NCBI GenBank assembly: GCA_023356515.1
Contig: JAKQYG010000005.1
Location: 1-25,987, forward strand
DNA length: 25,987 nt
Origin: Trichodesmium sp. MAG_R04
GTDB lineage: Bacteria; Cyanobacteriota; Cyanobacteriia; Cyanobacteriales; Microcoleaceae
Direction of reading: 5' to 3'
Shown here: piece by piece, positions 1 to 8,433 of the stretch
Position numbering within the stretch: position 1 is the first letter of the stretch
Layout: every line of letters starts with the position of its first letter
Program-made: the position numbers and the translations under genes
Notes under the pieces: generated by a model
Seen by the model: the letters and a program-made list of their open reading frames with translations, nothing else
Database searches by the model: none
What the model was told of the DNA's origin: nothing

Positions 1-304
1 ATTTAGCACCAGCAAAATCTTGAGCAGGATTTAGACCAGCAATATTTGCTAAGTCCAATAAATCTTCTGTATTTGCCTCAACTACATTTTTGCTTATTAT
101 TCTAAACTCTGAAAAATCACACCCAGCAGTAGTTGCAGATAACATCAAACTTTGCAACTCCTCTGAAAATTTATGTTGTAGTGAATTAGAAGTTAACTCT
201 GAGTTGAAATTTTGTGCTCGCAACCAAAGCACCAATTTTCTCTCTAACACTGCGAGTTGATTGGGGCTAATATTCTGAGGCCATAATCCTTCAATACCAA
301 TCAT
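1..304 (-). CDS. Pentapeptide-repeat-type protein, N-terminal part (runs off left edge)
   Basis: An open minus-strand frame starts at the ATG at 304-302 and stays open to the window edge, giving 101 codons. It begins MIGIEGLWPQNISPN and, near the edge, has the segment LANIAGLNPAQDFAGA. From memory, this kind of leader (predicted helical, ending in DFAGANLSGANLSG-like sequence) precedes pentapeptide repeats in cyanobacterial proteins; the repeats themselves would lie outside the window, so the family call is an inference. No strong Shine-Dalgarno is visible. Function unknown; pentapeptide-repeat proteins form right-handed quadrilateral beta-helices of mostly unknown role. Confidence 0.5.
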   Translation of the reverse strand, partial: MIGIEGLWPQNISPNQLAVLERKLVLWLRAQNFNSELTSNSLQHKFSEELQSLMLSATTAGCDFSEFRIISKNVVEANTEDLLDLANIAGLNPAQDFAGAK

Positions 305-448
305 AGAAATAAAAATTTTATCAGTTATACTTTTAATTGTTATAGCAGTTTTTTCTATCTAAGAATTAGGTTTTCACTGATTTTTATGTTCTCAAATAAT
401 TCAGATACATCAAGCCCGGCAATTCCCCGTAAAAGTTGCGAAAACCCT
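305..448. other. Short gap between the pentapeptide-type gene and a tnpB remnant
   Basis: AT-rich, no open frame and no clear hairpin. It should hold the promoter of the leftward gene at 1-304, but no promoter boxes stand out. Confidence 0.3.
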
Positions 449-700
449 TCATAGCAATGTTACGGCAGAACCATCAACATTGGCGGTATCTCGCAATGCT
501 TTGGGGAATATCCCCAAAGGGTCATTCCAATCTCTTGGCATTGAGTGACCGCAGTGCGGACATTTAAAATGCTTTGAGCCTCCTAAGTTTTGATGAACAT
601 GGCCACACTTTGTACACCTCGATCCACGAACTCTTGCTTCTGGTTTTCCGAAATACCCACATTTTTGGCAAATATAGCCTACTCTACAATTGCCCCTGTT
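449..700 (-). pseudogene. TnpB (IS200/IS605/IS607 accessory) C-terminal remnant
   Basis: Read on the minus strand from 700 to a TGA at 451-449, the frame gives about 83 residues with the TnpB C-terminal signature: CQKCG, then CTKCG with a nearby His, then FKCPHCG, followed by RDWNDPLGIFPKALRDTA, equivalent to the RDWN..RGI..RAL.DTA end of intact TnpB proteins. The frame is blocked by a stop directly upstream (701-703), and no start, RuvC Asp/Glu region or helix-turn-helix domain is present. This is therefore the 3' tail of a dead transposon gene. Intact TnpB proteins are RNA-guided nucleases of about 400 residues; nothing here can act as one. Confidence 0.8.
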
Positions 701-704
701 TCAA

Positions 705-1248
705 ATGAGCACTTCATAAATTGGCCCTAGTTAGACCAATGTCCTTAAGTATGGCTACACATCATATGTGAACATTTGATAAATATTAAGACAAGCAGTG
801 TAGTCTAAGTTTATGAAATTGGTATTACATTCTCCTAATTATATTTTAATACTTTTCACACCGACTTCAATCTTCTGTCAAATCTAGAGAATCCGAAAGA
901 TGTACTTAGTGAAGTGCATTTTTATCTAATCTGAATCTTATTGATAAAAAGCTTTTATTTTTTTCAGAGATGTCTATTCATACCGACATTCCGCAGATCT
1001 TCATATATCTTTGTGTATATTTACATTTTCCAAGAGACTGATAGGAACAACCTTCATTCTAGAACTAAATATCAATAAAGTTTATCAATAACCAATTTTT
1101 TATGAGAAAATTAGTCACAATTCTTTATAACAGTGAAAATCGATGCTCATAGCTATAAGGCTTTCAGGGATAGCATTCGGGGCGATAGATTAATAAAACT
1201 TATCAATTTAATGTTAAGAAGTGCGGAATGTGGGTTCATAGTGTTGAA
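705..1248. other. Non-coding stretch with a possible inverted-repeat element
   Basis: No convincing gene: the plus-strand open frame 1133-1444 is low-complexity and overlaps the HD-domain gene antisense. The only structure seen is the imperfect inverted-repeat pair at 982-995 and 1222-1235, listed separately. Confidence 0.5.
982..1235. repeat. Inverted-repeat-bounded segment, possible MITE or IS relic
   Basis: ACCGACATTCCGCA at 982-995 is the reverse complement, with one mismatch, of TGCGGAATGTGGGT at 1222-1235. Weaker similarity continues a few bases past each arm. The arms bound 254 bp of AT-rich sequence with no coding capacity, as in a small non-autonomous transposon. No target-site duplication could be established by eye. 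Confidence 0.4.
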
Positions 1249-2664
1249 TTATTTAATTATACAGTTTACATATTCTCCTTTTTTAACTCCACTAATTGCC
1301 TGCTTCCGACTTTCAAATAAATCTAAAATTCCATCAATAATAATCTTGACTAGATTTTGGTTACAACTATCAATAAACTCTTCTGCAGAAATCTTTTTTT
1401 TGCAAAAATTATTAGTTATATTTCTTTGTTTTTTGATTTCATAAAATCCTAAATATCTAACTATAAATGTAGTTAATCGTGAATTTCTTATATTACTTAA
1501 TGGTGAACTTACCATTAGGTGATTTTTATTTTTAAAACACCCTTCTGCAAATAAATTTAATACTTCATATTCCAAATTATTTTTACATGGATAAGGATTA
1601 TAAATATCTGGTAAAAAGTCCTCCAAATGAGCAGAAACACATCCTTGACTTGGAATTTCTCCCACCATTGTTGACATAGGTATATTCAATCCCAAGCGCA
1701 TAGATAATGCTTCTATAAAAGCCAAAGTAAAAATTTTACTTCCTAGATAAATTTTAGCAATTTCAATGTTCTTTTCCGCCTGTGCAATCCAGCTATAATA
1801 GGTTTGCTCATCTGGTTCACAATCAAATCTACGGAAAATAAAATTGGGATTCAGATAATTAAGAAATCCTTCTGTTTTTTCTAAAGCAATGCGATATTCA
1901 GAAACAATACAAGAATTTCCATTAGTTAGATTATGATTAGTTTCTGGCAATAAATTCCAGGTATTATCTAGAAAAATTGAACTAGGAGAACCAAAGCCAA
2001 TAACATCTCGATTAGATAATCTGACGGTTTTTTTTACTGTTTCATAAAGTTCATCATTATTAAGATTAAGATTAAATTTGGCATTAGTTTCTTTTAGTCT
2101 TTTATGGAGACGTTCAGGTACTGTAAAACCATCCTCTAAAATTGGTTGAAATGGAATAGTTGCTTCAATACAAGCAGTAATTTCAAACAAATGTTTAGGT
2201 CTAAGAAATAATTCCATAACTTTCGCAGCAACTATAGCACTCATAAACTCATTTTGCCCACTAAAAGGTAATAAAACCTGACCAGGAACAAAACCAAAAA
2301 TATCTGCTACCATTTCAAAAATATAATCATTAGGTAATTCATTTTTATCTCTAATTTTTAACTTTCCTTTCCTCTCTTGAATATAAGGAGCAATATAATA
2401 ACTTAGATTAAAATTAACACTATGATCTACTTGTACATAGACTAAATCGTGAAATAAAGCAGCTAATACTTCAGTCGCATCTTGTGAATTCCCTACCTCA
2501 AAAATATGATTTGGAGTATGAAAATAACGCCACGGACCTGTCATTGATTGTACAATTAAATCAGCAATTTCAGCTAGTTTTTCAATTGTAATTTTTACCT
2601 GTAGTTGTTTAGTTGCCCAGGTTAATATTTCTAAGCATTGTTGATATTGATTTTCACCTTTCAT
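1249..2664 (-). CDS. HD-domain (predicted metal-dependent phosphohydrolase-like) protein with unassigned C-terminal region
   Basis: 471 residues. The ATG is preceded by AAAGGAG about ten bases upstream, which supports this start. The N-terminal 90 residues have an HD-superfamily pattern: RYFHTPNHI (46-54), ALFHDLVY (69-76) with the His72-Asp73 pair, and Asp80 shortly after. These look like metal-ligand positions. A further CIEATIPF motif resembles the later conserved helix of HD hydrolases. The remaining roughly 300 residues match nothing I recognise and show no signal peptide or clear membrane segment. HD proteins usually cleave nucleotides or cyclic nucleotides; the substrate here cannot be told. 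It lies in tandem with the wecG-like gene but is separated by about 430 bp, so an operon is unlikely. Family assignment moderately sure, function unknown. Confidence 0.65.
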   Translation of the reverse strand: MKGENQYQQCLEILTWATKQLQVKITIEKLAEIADLIVQSMTGPWRYFHTPNHIFEVGNSQDATEVLAALFHDLVYVQVDHSVNFNLSYYIAPYIQERKGKLKIRDKNELPNDYIFEMVADIFGFVPGQVLLPFSGQNEFMSAIVAAKVMELFLRPKHLFEITACIEATIPFQPILEDGFTVPERLHKRLKETNAKFNLNLNNDELYETVKKTVRLSNRDVIGFGSPSSIFLDNTWNLLPETNHNLTNGNSCIVSEYRIALEKTEGFLNYLNPNFIFRRFDCEPDEQTYYSWIAQAEKNIEIAKIYLGSKIFTLAFIEALSMRLGLNIPMSTMVGEIPSQGCVSAHLEDFLPDIYNPYPCKNNLEYEVLNLFAEGCFKNKNHLMVSSPLSNIRNSRLTTFIVRYLGFYEIKKQRNITNNFCKKKISAEEFIDSCNQNLVKIIIDGILDLFESRKQAISGVKKGEYVNCIIK

Positions 2665-3092
2665 TACTTATTTACTCCTTTTTTTGTTATAGAGGAACCG
2701 ACTTTTAACTCAAAATTAGTCTAAGTATCATTAGTGATAATTAGATATTTTCTGGGGGAAAAAATGATCAAAGTTAGTCTCTACAAGGGAATTACGTCAA
2801 TGCCATAAAAATCCCTAGAATTTTTAGTAATTCGGGGTTTATACCTTTTTGATTGAAAAGCATCTGCCGTGTATATCTGAACTCTGTTTCATAGTTCTAT
2901 TTTGTTTAATTCCCATTATTGTAGATGTCATTTCAATTATGAGTTAGGCTGGGACCCATCAAAACGACAGATAATAAAGATAACAATAGGCTTATCAGTT
3001 GTGAGTACTGACAGCTAAAGCCAGAGCCTTAAAATACTCAATCGAGCATTTTTTTCATCTCCTTAATAAAGACAGGGTTGAGATATTGATGT
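2665..3092. other. Intergenic region with a hairpin, upstream of the HD-domain gene
   Basis: No gene. It carries the ribosome-binding site (and presumably the promoter) of the HD-domain gene at its left end, and the downstream flank of the wecG-like gene at its right end. The one visible structure is the imperfect palindrome at 2989-3022. Confidence 0.45.
2989..3022. repeat. Imperfect palindrome (hairpin)
   Basis: GGCTTA then TCAGT (2989-2999) pair with ACTGA (3007-3011) and TAAAGCC (3016-3022), around a short loop and a bulge. It lies about 70 bp beyond the 3' end of the wecG-like gene, so it may help end that transcript, but there is no U-run next to it. Confidence 0.3.
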
Positions 3093-3848
3093 TTAAAATT
3101 TAATGCCCATCAAAGTTCTCCAAGCAAATTGTGGTAGAGCCAACATTCGTCGCCAGCGCCAAGGCTCCTGATAAAGTCGATACAACCACTCCAAAGAATT
3201 TTCGCAAAACCAAGTAGGCGGCCTTTCCTTCAAACCACTCCATATATCCAAGCTCCCACCAATACCAATCCAAATTGCCTGAGGACAAATATGTTTATTT
3301 TCTGCAATCCACAACTCTTGACGAGGAACTCCTAAACCGACAAATATTAATCTTGGCTGCAATTGTGCCAAAGTCTGTAAAAGTTCCTTCTCTTCTGCTG
3401 GAGATAGATAACCATGCTGACAAGCAATGGACAGCTTTGGTACTTTTTCTTGCCAACTCTCTGCGGCCTTCATAGCTACCCCTGGGCTTCCTCCATAGAA
3501 AAATACCAAATTATCTGGATTTTGTTTCGGTGCTTGCCACAGAAGACGTTCTGCTAATTCAATACCAGGAAAACGGTGTACAGATTTACCCTGAAGCCTC
3601 AAATATAAAACCACCCCAGCTCCATCAGGAATTACTAAATCAGCTTGACAAATTATTTTAGCTAATATAGGATCTCTTTCACCTTGCATCACCATTTCTG
3701 TATTCAGTGTCACTACATGAGCTCCAACTCTTGCCTCTAACCGAGAAAGTAAGAAACCAGAATAATCATCTAGACAATGTACTGGCAGGCCTAGCACGAG
3801 GTTTTTTGGAAGTGGACTAAGTACAGACCCAAAATTCTTTTCCGTCAT
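3093..3848 (-). CDS. WecG/TagA/CpsF family glycosyltransferase (GT26)
   Basis: 251 residues, typical of the family. It transfers a sugar (classically N-acetylmannosamine or its uronic acid) onto a lipid-linked acceptor in teichoic-acid, enterobacterial-common-antigen or exopolysaccharide assembly; the actual sugar here is unknown. Seen: TLNTEMV at 47-53 (Thr47, Asn49), ADLVIPDGAG at 69-78 with the conserved Asp75, GVPRQE at 173-178, GIGGSLDIWSG at 195-205, and the basic, aromatic C-terminal tail LEWLYRLYQEPWRWRRM that in this family attaches the enzyme to the inner membrane. The start ATG at 3848 is the only reasonable one. Divergent from the Ser/Thr kinase gene; the 192-bp gap must hold both promoters. 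Confident in family; pathway inferred. Confidence 0.9.
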   Translation of the reverse strand: MTEKNFGSVLSPLPKNLVLGLPVHCLDDYSGFLLSRLEARVGAHVVTLNTEMVMQGERDPILAKIICQADLVIPDGAGVVLYLRLQGKSVHRFPGIELAERLLWQAPKQNPDNLVFFYGGSPGVAMKAAESWQEKVPKLSIACQHGYLSPAEEKELLQTLAQLQPRLIFVGLGVPRQELWIAENKHICPQAIWIGIGGSLDIWSGLKERPPTWFCENSLEWLYRLYQEPWRWRRMLALPQFAWRTLMGIKF

Positions 3849-4040
3849 AGATACTCTATTTTATTGACTTTTGTTTCTGACAATCGATAATCTTTAAATT
3901 ATTTACTAAGTTACATTACCCAATCCAGATCTTTCAAGCTATAACAATATTCATCTATAATCAATCGAGTAGAATCAACCAAAAAAATCTTGTTGTATTC
4001 TGACCAGTAATACTTTTATCAAAATTAAAAATTAGTGTTT

Positions 4041-5630
4041 ATGAACCTCAAGGCAGGATTTGTCCTTCAAAAAGGTAAATATATTATTGATAGTATTTTA
4101 GGTCAAGGAGGCTTTGGTATAACTTACCGAGCTATTAATAATCAATTTAACCAAGTTGTTGTATTGAAAACTCTTAATGAAAGTCTACGCCAGCATCAAG
4201 ATTTTGCTAAATTTCAACGTCAATTTATGGCTGAGGCTCATCTCCTGGCTAGCTTTCGACACCCCAATATTGTCAATGTATGGGACTTTTTTGAAGAAGA
4301 ACAGCTTGTCTTTATGGCCATGGACTATATACCAGGAGAAAATTTGGCTGAATTAATACATTCTGGCCATAATCTCCATGTCAACCAAGCTGCTAATTAC
4401 ATACACCAAATTGCTTCAGCTCTTTCTGTAATTCATAAAAATGGGTTTTTACATCGGGATATACAACCTAAAAATATTATTAGGCGAGCTGGAACTAATA
4501 CAGTTGTACTAACTGATTTTGGTATTGCCTGTGATTTCACTCCTGGAATTCGACAGACTCATACTAATTTATTTTCTTTGGGATATTCACCACCAGAACA
4601 GTGTAATCCGCAAAAAAAGTTAGGTCCTGTAACAGACATTTATGCTTTAACAGCTACATTATACTATTTACTTGTTGGTAAAGCTCCTACTCCTGCAGCT
4701 TTAAGGCTTAATCAAGCTGTTCCTCAAACACTAAAATTGTTGACAAAAGAACTAAAATATTTTCAACCTAACCTGACTCCAGATATTAAGAATACTATTC
4801 TCATGGGATTAGAAATAGATCCTGAAAAACGACCTCAAACTGTAGAAAGTTGGTTGGCACTTCTTTTGAATAAATCAAATATTTTAGAACTCAAAAAACA
4901 AAATAGTTATTTAACAGAGAAAGTATCTAAATTTAACAATAATGATCAATTGGTAAAGCTGAAATCAGAATCAAGTATTCGTCAGAAAAGAGTTGATTAT
5001 TTTGCTGATGAAGCGAAAATTCAAGCAGTTAATATAAAAAATATAAACTCAAAGAACTTTGAGTTTGTTAGTCCTAAATATACAGACTATAAACTGAATT
5101 GGATTAATCAACTATGTTTACAATTGACATTTTTGTTGTTATTTTTCTTTACCGCTGGAACTTTTGGATGGATAGGTTTTGATATGACCTTGCGTTATAG
5201 TTATAGCTATAGAAAAGCAAATAAAAATACAGCATCTTTGACATTAAGTAATTTATTAGCAAATCTCAAGCAACAGCAAAATTACACTTTCCGAAATCAC
5301 GACCCATCTAGTCCTCTTTTTGATTCTCCTTCGATCAAAACTTACTCGATAAATCCACCAAAATTGAACAAATTGCCAAAGGAATACCTAGGGCGAGATA
5401 GGTCTTTTCCTAATAGTTTTTCTGTCTATAATGATAATAAATCTTTGTCAGAAAGAGTAGATTATTCTACTGATATGAAAACTCAAGTTTCTCCTGATAA
5501 TTATTCATCTAACGAAGAAGTAAATTTGATAGAAAAATCATACATTCCTTCTGATTATAAACTTAAATATCCGCAGTCCAACTATCAAAAATATCAACAG
5601 CAGAATCATTACCCAGATGACTACTATTAA
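4041..5630 (+). CDS. Membrane-anchored Ser/Thr protein kinase
   Basis: A Hanks-type kinase of 529 residues from the ATG; an in-frame GTG two codons upstream (4035) is a less likely start. Counting from the ATG: glycine loop LGQGGFGITY (about 20-29), ATP-anchoring Lys43 in VVLKTL, alpha-C Glu65, catalytic loop HRDIQPKN (138-145), DFG (159-161), SPPEQ activation segment and the Asp199 helix-F anchor. The usual catalytic-loop Lys (HRDxK) is Gln; a substituted Lys there is found in a cyanobacterial subgroup of these kinases (from memory). One membrane segment follows at about 357-381, then a tail of about 150 residues rich in Ser, Asn, Tyr, Pro and Gln that should face the periplasm. Cytoplasmic kinase plus outside tail suggests an envelope sensor; ligand and substrates unknown. 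No Shine-Dalgarno seen. Confidence 0.9.
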   Translation: MNLKAGFVLQKGKYIIDSILGQGGFGITYRAINNQFNQVVVLKTLNESLRQHQDFAKFQRQFMAEAHLLASFRHPNIVNVWDFFEEEQLVFMAMDYIPGENLAELIHSGHNLHVNQAANYIHQIASALSVIHKNGFLHRDIQPKNIIRRAGTNTVVLTDFGIACDFTPGIRQTHTNLFSLGYSPPEQCNPQKKLGPVTDIYALTATLYYLLVGKAPTPAALRLNQAVPQTLKLLTKELKYFQPNLTPDIKNTILMGLEIDPEKRPQTVESWLALLLNKSNILELKKQNSYLTEKVSKFNNNDQLVKLKSESSIRQKRVDYFADEAKIQAVNIKNINSKNFEFVSPKYTDYKLNWINQLCLQLTFLLLFFFTAGTFGWIGFDMTLRYSYSYRKANKNTASLTLSNLLANLKQQQNYTFRNHDPSSPLFDSPSIKTYSINPPKLNKLPKEYLGRDRSFPNSFSVYNDNKSLSERVDYSTDMKTQVSPDNYSSNEEVNLIEKSYIPSDYKLKYPQSNYQKYQQQNHYPDDYY

Positions 5631-6155
5631 TTTTTCAATGTGAAGAATCTCAAAGTCCAGTATTTAAGATGAAAGAGTTCAGCAGGGTAGGTTAGGGGTA
5701 TATCCTTTTTTGTAGCGAAGAAAGTACCTATTTTTCGGTCCCTCAAGCTCCAAAAGTTAGCATTTTCGGCGCTCCCATGGCAGAAAAATCAAGGAACAAA
5801 TGTCCGATAACTCCTCAAAAATGTCGAAAATTTCTCCCATGCCTCCCTTTATTCCCACACTCAAGGGCATAATTTAAAAAACATACACTTGTAAGCCCTA
5901 AGCTCCATACTCCGGGGCTAGGGAAAGAAAATTTGAGCAGACCTTAAGATTTATTTTATAAATACCTTCTTAAGCAAATTAGATAAGACACTCACATAAA
6001 TAATATGATACAATACTTTACAATATGAATCTGTTTATATTGAACAAATGGCTGGCTCATTGACCAAACTTAATATCAATAGACAGTTTGTTAAGCAGAT
6101 AAACAAAATAACATCTAAATTAGATTTGTAAACTATCAAAACGAACTATTTTATT
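5631..6155. other. 525-bp intergenic region, unexplained
   Basis: No open frame of note on either strand. The middle (about 5690-5930) is less AT-rich than its flanks and has several TTTTCGG/CGAAAAT-like words (5733, 5772 and 5827 areas), as if it were a decayed repeat or mobile element. The last 200 bases are AT-rich and presumably hold the promoter of the gene at 6156. Nothing can be assigned. Confidence 0.4.
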
Positions 6156-6482
6156 ATGAGTAAACCACCAATTCATGCTTTCTTTTTGGGTAGAGCCATT
6201 GCAGAGGGAATTTATGAGCAACTAGAAAATAGCATCACAAATACCCTAAGTGGGTTAGGTAAATTTGATGCAGAGCAAAGAGAAAACTTGCGCAACTTTA
6301 TTGATCAAGTTTCAGAAAAAGCAAATAGAGAAGCTCAAACAGGAAATAATACCAGTAACATTAGTATTTATAACGACTTGGACTCTCAACCAAAAGACCT
6401 ACAAGCCATAATTGACGATTTAAGGTATGAGGTCGCTCAAGTCAGGGAAGAATTGAAAAAATATCGTAATCACTCTTCTTGA
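6156..6482 (+). CDS. Small conserved cyanobacterial protein (DUF6825-like)
   Basis: 108 residues. The start is well placed (MSKPPIHAFFLGRAIAE). The block FLGRAIAEGIYEQLE followed by LSGLGKFDAEQRENLRNF is what I recall as the conserved core of a small cyanobacterial family (DUF6825 in current databases, from memory). The C-terminus (about 84-105, LQAIIDDLRYEVAQVREEL) is a short charged helix likely to form a coiled coil. No signal peptide or membrane span. It lies 204 bp upstream of the ABC1-family kinase on the same strand, so shared transcription is possible but not shown. Function unknown. Confidence 0.75.
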   Translation: MSKPPIHAFFLGRAIAEGIYEQLENSITNTLSGLGKFDAEQRENLRNFIDQVSEKANREAQTGNNTSNISIYNDLDSQPKDLQAIIDDLRYEVAQVREELKKYRNHSS

Positions 6483-6677
6483 CCTTGACCTTGAAATAAG
6501 ATTAATAGCTAGCCCCTTCAAGGGAATAAAAAAAGGAAATTTTGGATTTTCTTGCCTCTTGCTGAAGCTGGAGGTACTAATAATTGATAAATAACTAATA
6601 GACTATAAAACACTGCTACTGTGTCTGTTCTCCTCGATGACATTATTAACCATAATAAACAAACTAACTATACAACT

Positions 6678-6682
6678 GGAGG
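6678..6682 (+). promoter_or_regulatory. Ribosome-binding site of the ABC1 kinase gene
   Basis: GGAGG four bases before the ATG at 6687. It decides the start in favour of this ATG over the upstream in-frame GTG at 6621. Confidence 0.6.
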
Positions 6683-6686
6683 CTCA

Positions 6687-8378
6687 ATGACTAAAGCCTC
6701 CAGTAAACTCTATAGCCAGAAAGCTTATCGCTGGAATAGAAAAAATTACTCTCGCCAGCGTCGTTACATTGATATTTGGAGTTTCGCTGTCCTTTGGCTA
6801 ACTTGGCTTTGGGTAGATAAAAAAGATTGGAGTTACCAGGGGGGAGTAACAGAAGAAAAGAAAAATCTTAGACGGCGCAAACAAGCTATTTGGGTCCGAG
6901 AGAAAATGCTAGAGTTAGGCCCTACCTTTATCAAATTGGGGCAGCTATTCTCTACCCGTGCTGACTTATTTCCTTCAGAGTACGTTGAAGAGCTTTCCAA
7001 ACTTCAAGATAAAGTCCCTGCTTTTAACTACGAACAAGCTGAAATAATTATTCAAGAGGATCTGGGCAAAAAGATAGAAGAACTATACCCAAGCTTTGAT
7101 CCTGTTCCTTTAGCCGCTGCTAGTTTAGGTCAAGTTCACAGAGCAAGACTCCACTCTGGTGAAGATGTAGTGGTTAAAGTACAAAGACCAGGGTTAACAA
7201 AACTATTCCAAATTGATTTGGCTATTCTCAAAGGAATAGCTCGTTATTTTCAAAGTCACCCTGAATGGGGTCGGGGGAGAGATTGGTTGGGTATTTATGA
7301 AGAATGTTGCCGAATTCTCTGGCTTGAAATAGATTATCTTAATGAAGGTCGCAATGCTGATACTTTTCGTCGTAATTTTCGTAGCTGTAATTGGGTAAGA
7401 GTTCCTAGAGTTTATTGGCGGTATTCAGCGCCACGGGTACTGACATTAGAATATATTCCAGGTATCAAAATTAGTAATTATGAAGCTCTGGAAGCATCCG
7501 GGCAAGATAGAAAGGCTTTGGCCAGGATGGGTGCTGAAGCTTACTTACAGCAACTTTTGAATGATGGTTTTTTCCATGCTGACCCTCATCCGGGTAATAT
7601 TGCTGTTAGTCCAGAAGGAGGATTAATTTTCTATGATTTTGGGATGATGGGACAAATTAAGTCTAATATTCGGGAAAAACTTATGGAAACTCTTTATGGC
7701 ATTGCTTCTAAAGATGCTCAAAGGGTAATTATATCTCTAATTGATTTAGAAGCATTAAAACCTACTGGAGATATGGGAGCAGTGAGGCGTTCTATCCAAT
7801 ATATGTTGGATAATTTTATGGATAAGCCGTTTGAAGCTCAGTCAATAACGACTATTAGTGATGATTTGTATGAGGTTGCTTATGACCAACCTTTCCGTTT
7901 TCCGGCAACTTTTACTTTTGTAATGCGAGCTTTCTCTACTTTGGAGGGGGTTGGTAAGGGTTTGGACCCGGAGTTTAATTTTATGGAGGTGGCACAACCG
8001 TTTGCCATGGAGCTTATGTCTGATGAAGATTCTCAAAAGACTATTTTTAATGAACTTGGTCGTCAAGCAGCTCAGGTTAGTTCTACCGCTTTGGGTTTGC
8101 CTGGTCGTATTGAGGATGCAATTGATAAGTTAGAGCAAGGGGATATTAGGGTTCGGGTTAGGGCGATAGAAACAGATAGGTTGGTTCGGCGAGTAAGTAA
8201 TGTGCAAATGGGTACTAATTATGCTTTGTTGATTAGTGGTTTTACTTTGTCGGCTACTATTCTATATGTTAATAATCAGGTTGTTTTGGCTTTAGTGTTT
8301 GTTTTATTGGTTCTGGTGATCGGGCTTGCTTTTATACGACTTTTGAAGCGTATTGATAGGTTGGACAAGATGATGTAG
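6687..8378 (+). CDS. ABC1/AarF (UbiB) family atypical kinase
   Basis: 563 residues from the ATG with a Shine-Dalgarno. Family hallmarks in order: KLGQ in the PTFIKLGQLFSTRADLFP block (KLGQ at 83-86), the Ala-rich loop AAASLGQVH (about 143-151) that replaces the glycine loop, ATP-site Lys164 in VVVKVQRPG, catalytic HADPHPGN (297-304) and metal-binding DFG (317-319). The last 53 residues form two membrane segments (about 511-528 and 531-552), as in bacterial and plastid ABC1 kinases. Members support quinone and tocopherol (prenyl-lipid) metabolism and thylakoid homeostasis; cyanobacteria have several paralogues, so the lipid partner here is not known. The last part of the gene is followed by a GC-rich hairpin and then the repeat array. 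Confidence 0.93.
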   Translation: MTKASSKLYSQKAYRWNRKNYSRQRRYIDIWSFAVLWLTWLWVDKKDWSYQGGVTEEKKNLRRRKQAIWVREKMLELGPTFIKLGQLFSTRADLFPSEYVEELSKLQDKVPAFNYEQAEIIIQEDLGKKIEELYPSFDPVPLAAASLGQVHRARLHSGEDVVVKVQRPGLTKLFQIDLAILKGIARYFQSHPEWGRGRDWLGIYEECCRILWLEIDYLNEGRNADTFRRNFRSCNWVRVPRVYWRYSAPRVLTLEYIPGIKISNYEALEASGQDRKALARMGAEAYLQQLLNDGFFHADPHPGNIAVSPEGGLIFYDFGMMGQIKSNIREKLMETLYGIASKDAQRVIISLIDLEALKPTGDMGAVRRSIQYMLDNFMDKPFEAQSITTISDDLYEVAYDQPFRFPATFTFVMRAFSTLEGVGKGLDPEFNFMEVAQPFAMELMSDEDSQKTIFNELGRQAAQVSSTALGLPGRIEDAIDKLEQGDIRVRVRAIETDRLVRRVSNVQMGTNYALLISGFTLSATILYVNNQVVLALVFVLLVLVIGLAFIRLLKRIDRLDKMM

Positions 8379-8402
8379 GGCGGTTACCGAAAAATTGGGT
8401 TT

Positions 8403-8430
8403 AAAGCCTCGCCCTTCTAGGGCGACTTTA
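8403..8430 (+). terminator. Hairpin after the ABC1 kinase gene, possible terminator
   Basis: CGCCC (8410-8414) pairs with GGGCG (8420-8424) around TTCTA, and outer bases AAAG/CTTT extend the stem. It starts about 25 bp after the stop codon. The trailing U-run is short, so termination is an inference. Confidence 0.45.
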
Positions 8431-8433
8431 GAC

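Noticed and set aside
449..700. TnpB as a working RNA-guided nuclease
   Set aside because: Only the zinc-ribbon end is left; the first RuvC Asp and Glu regions and the start are missing.
1133..1444. 103-codon open frame on the plus strand
   Set aside because: Overlaps the HD-domain gene antisense, low-complexity and with no Shine-Dalgarno; a shadow frame.
6621..6686. Upstream GTG start adding 22 residues to the ABC1 kinase
   Set aside because: No ribosome-binding site, non-family sequence; the ATG at 6687 has GGAGG just upstream.
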